The position numbers and the translations under genes are program-made. Below are positions 51,264 through 53,442 of a stretch of DNA of 53,442 nucleotides, one piece after another. This DNA comes from JANRKH01 sp033763595 (lineage in GTDB: Bacteria > Pseudomonadota > Alphaproteobacteria > Rickettsiales > Rickettsiaceae). Each line of letters starts with the position of its first letter. Within the stretch, counting starts at the first letter, position 1. The notes under the pieces are model-generated. The model had not been told where the DNA came from. It searched no databases and saw only the letters and a list, made by a program, of their open reading frames with translations. The DNA lies in contig JANRKH010000035.1 of NCBI GenBank assembly GCA_033763595.1, forward strand, positions 1 to 53,442, in the 5' to 3' direction.

Positions 51264-51845
51264 TTAACTCATTAGAATTTCTTTAAATAAAACGTCAATT
51301 GCATTCGTAGGCTCTATTATTTTATTCACGCGTTTTAGCAATTCTGTTTTTAACATCAGCACTCCTGCAGTACCTGATAAATCGCTTGGACGGAGCTCCC
51401 TTAAAAAGACCTGGAAGCTATCTGTAATAATGTATAATTTTGCATTTACAGCATCTAAGTCTTTTATAGTTTTAACTTGTATAAAGAGTGAGATTTTAAG
51501 AAAGTTCTTTCTTGGATTGTCTGAAGCTATTTTAACCATAATATTGTTAATTTCAGCATAGTAAAATTCAGCTTTAGCATCATGAGGTTTTGAAATTTCT
51601 TTATACTCTCCACCATTTTCGTTCTTCTTTTGGTCGAAAAAGAAATATACCGCACATATTGCCGCAACCAAAAGCACAAGGGCTGCAACTATCATAATTA
51701 TGAGAAATCTTTTTCCCTTTAGATCAAAGGCTTTTGGGGCGGCTTTTTGCTCCTCTTCGCCAACTTCTTCACTTTTTTGAGTTGGACTATCTGGCTTTTT
51801 TGCGTCTTTTGTCTCCTTTTCTTCTTCCTTTTCTTCTTCGGCCAT
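51264..51845 (-). CDS. fliL: Flagellar basal body-associated protein FliL
   Basis: The 193-aa protein has a charged Lys/Glu-rich cytoplasmic N-terminus of about 45 residues, one membrane helix (FLIIMIVAALVLLVAAICAV), and a periplasmic domain with FYYAEINNIMVKIASDNPRK and a C-terminal VNKIIEPTNAIDVLFKEILM that matches the FliL pattern. FliL surrounds the stator and supports torque. It is the first gene of the operon and is divergent from flgF across 130 bases. Confidence 0.9.
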   Translation of the reverse strand: MAEEEKEEEKETKDAKKPDSPTQKSEEVGEEEQKAAPKAFDLKGKRFLIIMIVAALVLLVAAICAVYFFFDQKKNENGGEYKEISKPHDAKAEFYYAEINNIMVKIASDNPRKNFLKISLFIQVKTIKDLDAVNAKLYIITDSFQVFLRELRPSDLSGTAGVLMLKTELLKRVNKIIEPTNAIDVLFKEILMS

Positions 51846-51975
51846 AAATCTTCTCTATGTATATTTGGAGTCAGATGATAAACTTATTTTTCTACGAAAT
51901 CTATAAAATTTTTGTAACTAATTGATATTATGTTAAGGTGATATTTAAAATACAATCAACTAGATAAATGGTTAT

Positions 51976-52755
51976 ATGAAATTTAAATCAGTAGCTTTAG
52001 CTTTATATTTAACTTTTTTTTCATCGGCTGCGATAGCTAACAATGCATTTTATATATCAATTTCTAGCCAAGTTGCTAGAAAGCAAGACCTTGAGGTAAT
52101 AACTAACAACGCATCGAACATTAATACTAATGGTTATGAGGAAGATACAATGTTGTTTAAGGATGTGAATATTACAAAAAAATCCAAAAAAAATAACTCT
52201 TTTGTAACAACTCATAGCATCTACAAGCAATCAGAATTAGGGCCCCTAAGATCAACTGGTAACCCCCTTGACGTTGCAATACTCGAAAAAGATCATTATT
52301 TTAAATTAATGACACCCAAAGGTCCAAGGTTCACATTAGCAGCCAGTATGCTAAAAAATTCTGATGGTATCTTGGTAAATCCTGAAGGTATTCCATTTAT
52401 GTCTATAAATAACGACTTAATACAAGTACCGCAGGATGCAACTTATATTAAAGTAATGGATAACGGAACTATTATAGCTGACGATCAAGAAATTGATAGA
52501 ATAGGGGTTGTTTATATACCAGACAAAAACATGCTCTTGAAAGAAGGGGGAAGTATTTACAAAAATAATGGATCAGAATTTGCAGTAGATGAATATACAG
52601 TGCTAAGCGGATACTTGCGCGCTTCTAATGTTAACTCTGCAAGAGTTATGGCAGAATCGATTGAATCTCAAAGATCTTATAGCGGCGCGACTAGCCTTGT
52701 CTTTGAGATCAGCGACTTAGAAAAAAAGGCCGTTGGCTCGATACTTAAGCCTTAA
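51976..52755 (+). CDS. flgF: Flagellar proximal rod protein FlgF with Sec-like leader
   Basis: The 259-aa product matches FlgF: NAFYISISSQVARKQDLEVI and NNASNINTNGYEEDTMLFKD correspond to the conserved rod-protein N-terminus, followed by GPLRSTGNPLDVAILEKDHY and a C-terminal region with NVNSARVMAESIESQRSYS. Rod proteins leave by the flagellar type III path and normally start right at the ALYIGLSRQ-like helix. Here an extra MKFKSVALALYLTFFSSAAI leader precedes it, resembling a Sec signal peptide, and no in-frame start codon lies after it. flgG does not follow. Confidence 0.88.
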   Translation: MKFKSVALALYLTFFSSAAIANNAFYISISSQVARKQDLEVITNNASNINTNGYEEDTMLFKDVNITKKSKKNNSFVTTHSIYKQSELGPLRSTGNPLDVAILEKDHYFKLMTPKGPRFTLAASMLKNSDGILVNPEGIPFMSINNDLIQVPQDATYIKVMDNGTIIADDQEIDRIGVVYIPDKNMLLKEGGSIYKNNGSEFAVDEYTVLSGYLRASNVNSARVMAESIESQRSYSGATSLVFEISDLEKKAVGSILKP

Positions 52756-52898
52756 CTCTTTTTTTTGAGAAATATATGAAATCAAGACTAAGGGAATTAA
52801 ATGATACTTGGGACAAGAAGAGAAGTCTACTATATGTTTCACAACTTCTCATTTCTAACCGAACAAATCCATAGCTTATTTTCTTGATATGTATTTAA

Positions 52899-53041
52899 TA
52901 AACCTCTCCTAAAAACTCTACTCCTAGTGGCAATTGCGCCGCCCGCGCAAGTATAGCAGAATCCTCACGTACGCTGCGGTTTTGCGCTCCGCCTGCGCCA
53001 GCTACTTGCCCGCCAGGAGCGAGTTTTCCGAAGGGTTCTAA
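52899..53041. mobile_element. Family D element, uninterrupted copy
   Basis: Reverse-strand counterpart of 36476-36733 without the nested family B. It runs from AAACCTCTCCTAAAAACTCT through AAGTATAGCAGAATCCTCAC and GCTCCGCCTGCGCCAGCTAC to GAAGGGTTCTAAT. It gives the empty site for the B insertion (AAGTATAGCAG). Located directly downstream of flgF. Confidence 0.8.
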
Positions 53042-53099
53042 TATTTAGACCTATCTTTCAGGCACTATAGAGCTTAAATCTGTCTCTAAATCTATTTTT

Positions 53100-53435
53100 T
53101 TAAGGTATCATAGAGCTTAAATCCGCTGCAGAGTCAAGTCCTAAGTCTTTGCATATCTCACTTTCTGTATCATTTATATGATCATTTATATAGACAAGAC
53201 TTTTTTCTAAATTCAGAGAAGAGGTCAAAAATTTCAGTTCAGCTTTTTCCTTGATTATGTCAAATGATATGCCGCATTTAATCAAAGCTTTGACTTTAGA
53301 GATCTCTCCCTCTAGTTTTCCTCTGTCATAAGCTTCTCTTTTTTCTTCTTCGTGAGTTAGCCTGAGATCTTGTTCTCGCATTTTTTGTTTTAAATATAAT
53401 GCTTGTTGATCAGGTGTCCATTTTGCTGTTTCCAT
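53100..53435 (-). CDS. C-terminal part of a Rpn/PD-(D/E)XK nuclease family transposase-like protein
   Basis: The visible frame encodes 111 residues from METAKWTPDQQALYLKQKMR; the frame stays open to the window edge, so the true start may lie outside. The segment DLRLTHEEEKREAYDRGKLE and SKVKALIKCGISFDIIKEKA is typical of the C-terminal tail of recombination-promoting nuclease/putative transposase proteins common in Rickettsiales. The catalytic nuclease core is not in view. Downstream, 53050-53090 repeats the ATAGAGCTTAAATC end sequence, as if the tail had been duplicated. Confidence 0.6.
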   Translation of the reverse strand: METAKWTPDQQALYLKQKMREQDLRLTHEEEKREAYDRGKLEGEISKVKALIKCGISFDIIKEKAELKFLTSSLNLEKSLVYINDHINDTESEICKDLGLDSAADLSSMIP

Positions 53436-53442
53436 AATATTA

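Overview
The window is an AT-rich stretch of an alphaproteobacterial chromosome. Gene content points to a flagellated member of the Rickettsiales, most likely Midichloriaceae-like, although the species cannot be named from sequence alone. The evidence is an rpsL-rpsG-fusA-tuf ribosomal operon, ankyrin-repeat proteins, a ProP-type MFS porter, an alphaproteobacterial ChpT phosphotransferase and TrcR (DUF1013) regulator, and a dispersed set of flagellar genes. No rRNA, tRNA, CRISPR array or prophage was seen.

Layout. 1-3.5 kb: translation operon on the minus strand. 4.4-6.5 kb: a DAACS symporter overlapping a TAXI-type binding protein. 7-13.6 kb: yraN, nuoF, ftsA, recG-holC. 13.9-20.3 kb: flagellar operon flgI-flgJ(rod)-flgN-like-flgK-flgL-fliW. 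20.7-25.8 kb: an ankyrin protein, then the fabZ-lpxA-lpxI-ppa block and rfbC. 26.2-31.5 kb: a type I secretion pair and dsbD. 31.6-36.4 kb: yqgE, a possible sigma-54 promoter, fliK-flgD, trcR. 37-42.2 kb: lptB, an unusual 867-aa ABC protein, a small conserved protein, chpT. 42.5-46.2 kb: a 726-aa ankyrin protein, a palindromic repeat array and an outer-membrane barrel protein. 46.4-48.3 kb: queH and an MHS-family transporter. 48.5-52.8 kb: flagellar operon fliL-fliM-DUF6468-motE-unknown, with flgF divergent. The right edge is a nuclease/transposase-like fragment.

The strongest unexplained signal is the set of small non-coding mobile elements filling the intergenic gaps. Family A (about 105 bp, ends TACCAAAT/ATTTGGTA) occurs about 13 times. 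Nearly every intact copy is bracketed by a direct TTA or TAA triplet, the pattern expected of a 3-bp target duplication. In three genes (fliW, lptB, queH) the duplicated triplet is the gene's own TAA stop codon, always with the same arm next to the gene. Family B (about 105 bp, ends TATAGTCTTTTA) shares family A's core but has different ends. One B copy sits inside a family D element whose uninterrupted counterpart is also in the window, so a TA duplication can be read directly. A B/A chimera, a perfect fold-back miniature of A, and a further palindromic element (C) show active or recent shuffling. No transposase gene for these elements is present here, so they look like MITEs mobilised in trans.

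Functionally, the flagellar genes together supply rod, P-ring, hook-length control, hook cap, hook-filament junction, switch and stator-accessory parts. Several are atypical: FlgF has a Sec-like leader, FliM lacks an obvious CheY-binding N-terminus, and FlgD and FlgK are enlarged. ChpT and TrcR are cell-cycle regulators that in other alphaproteobacteria act around CtrA, a flagellar master regulator.
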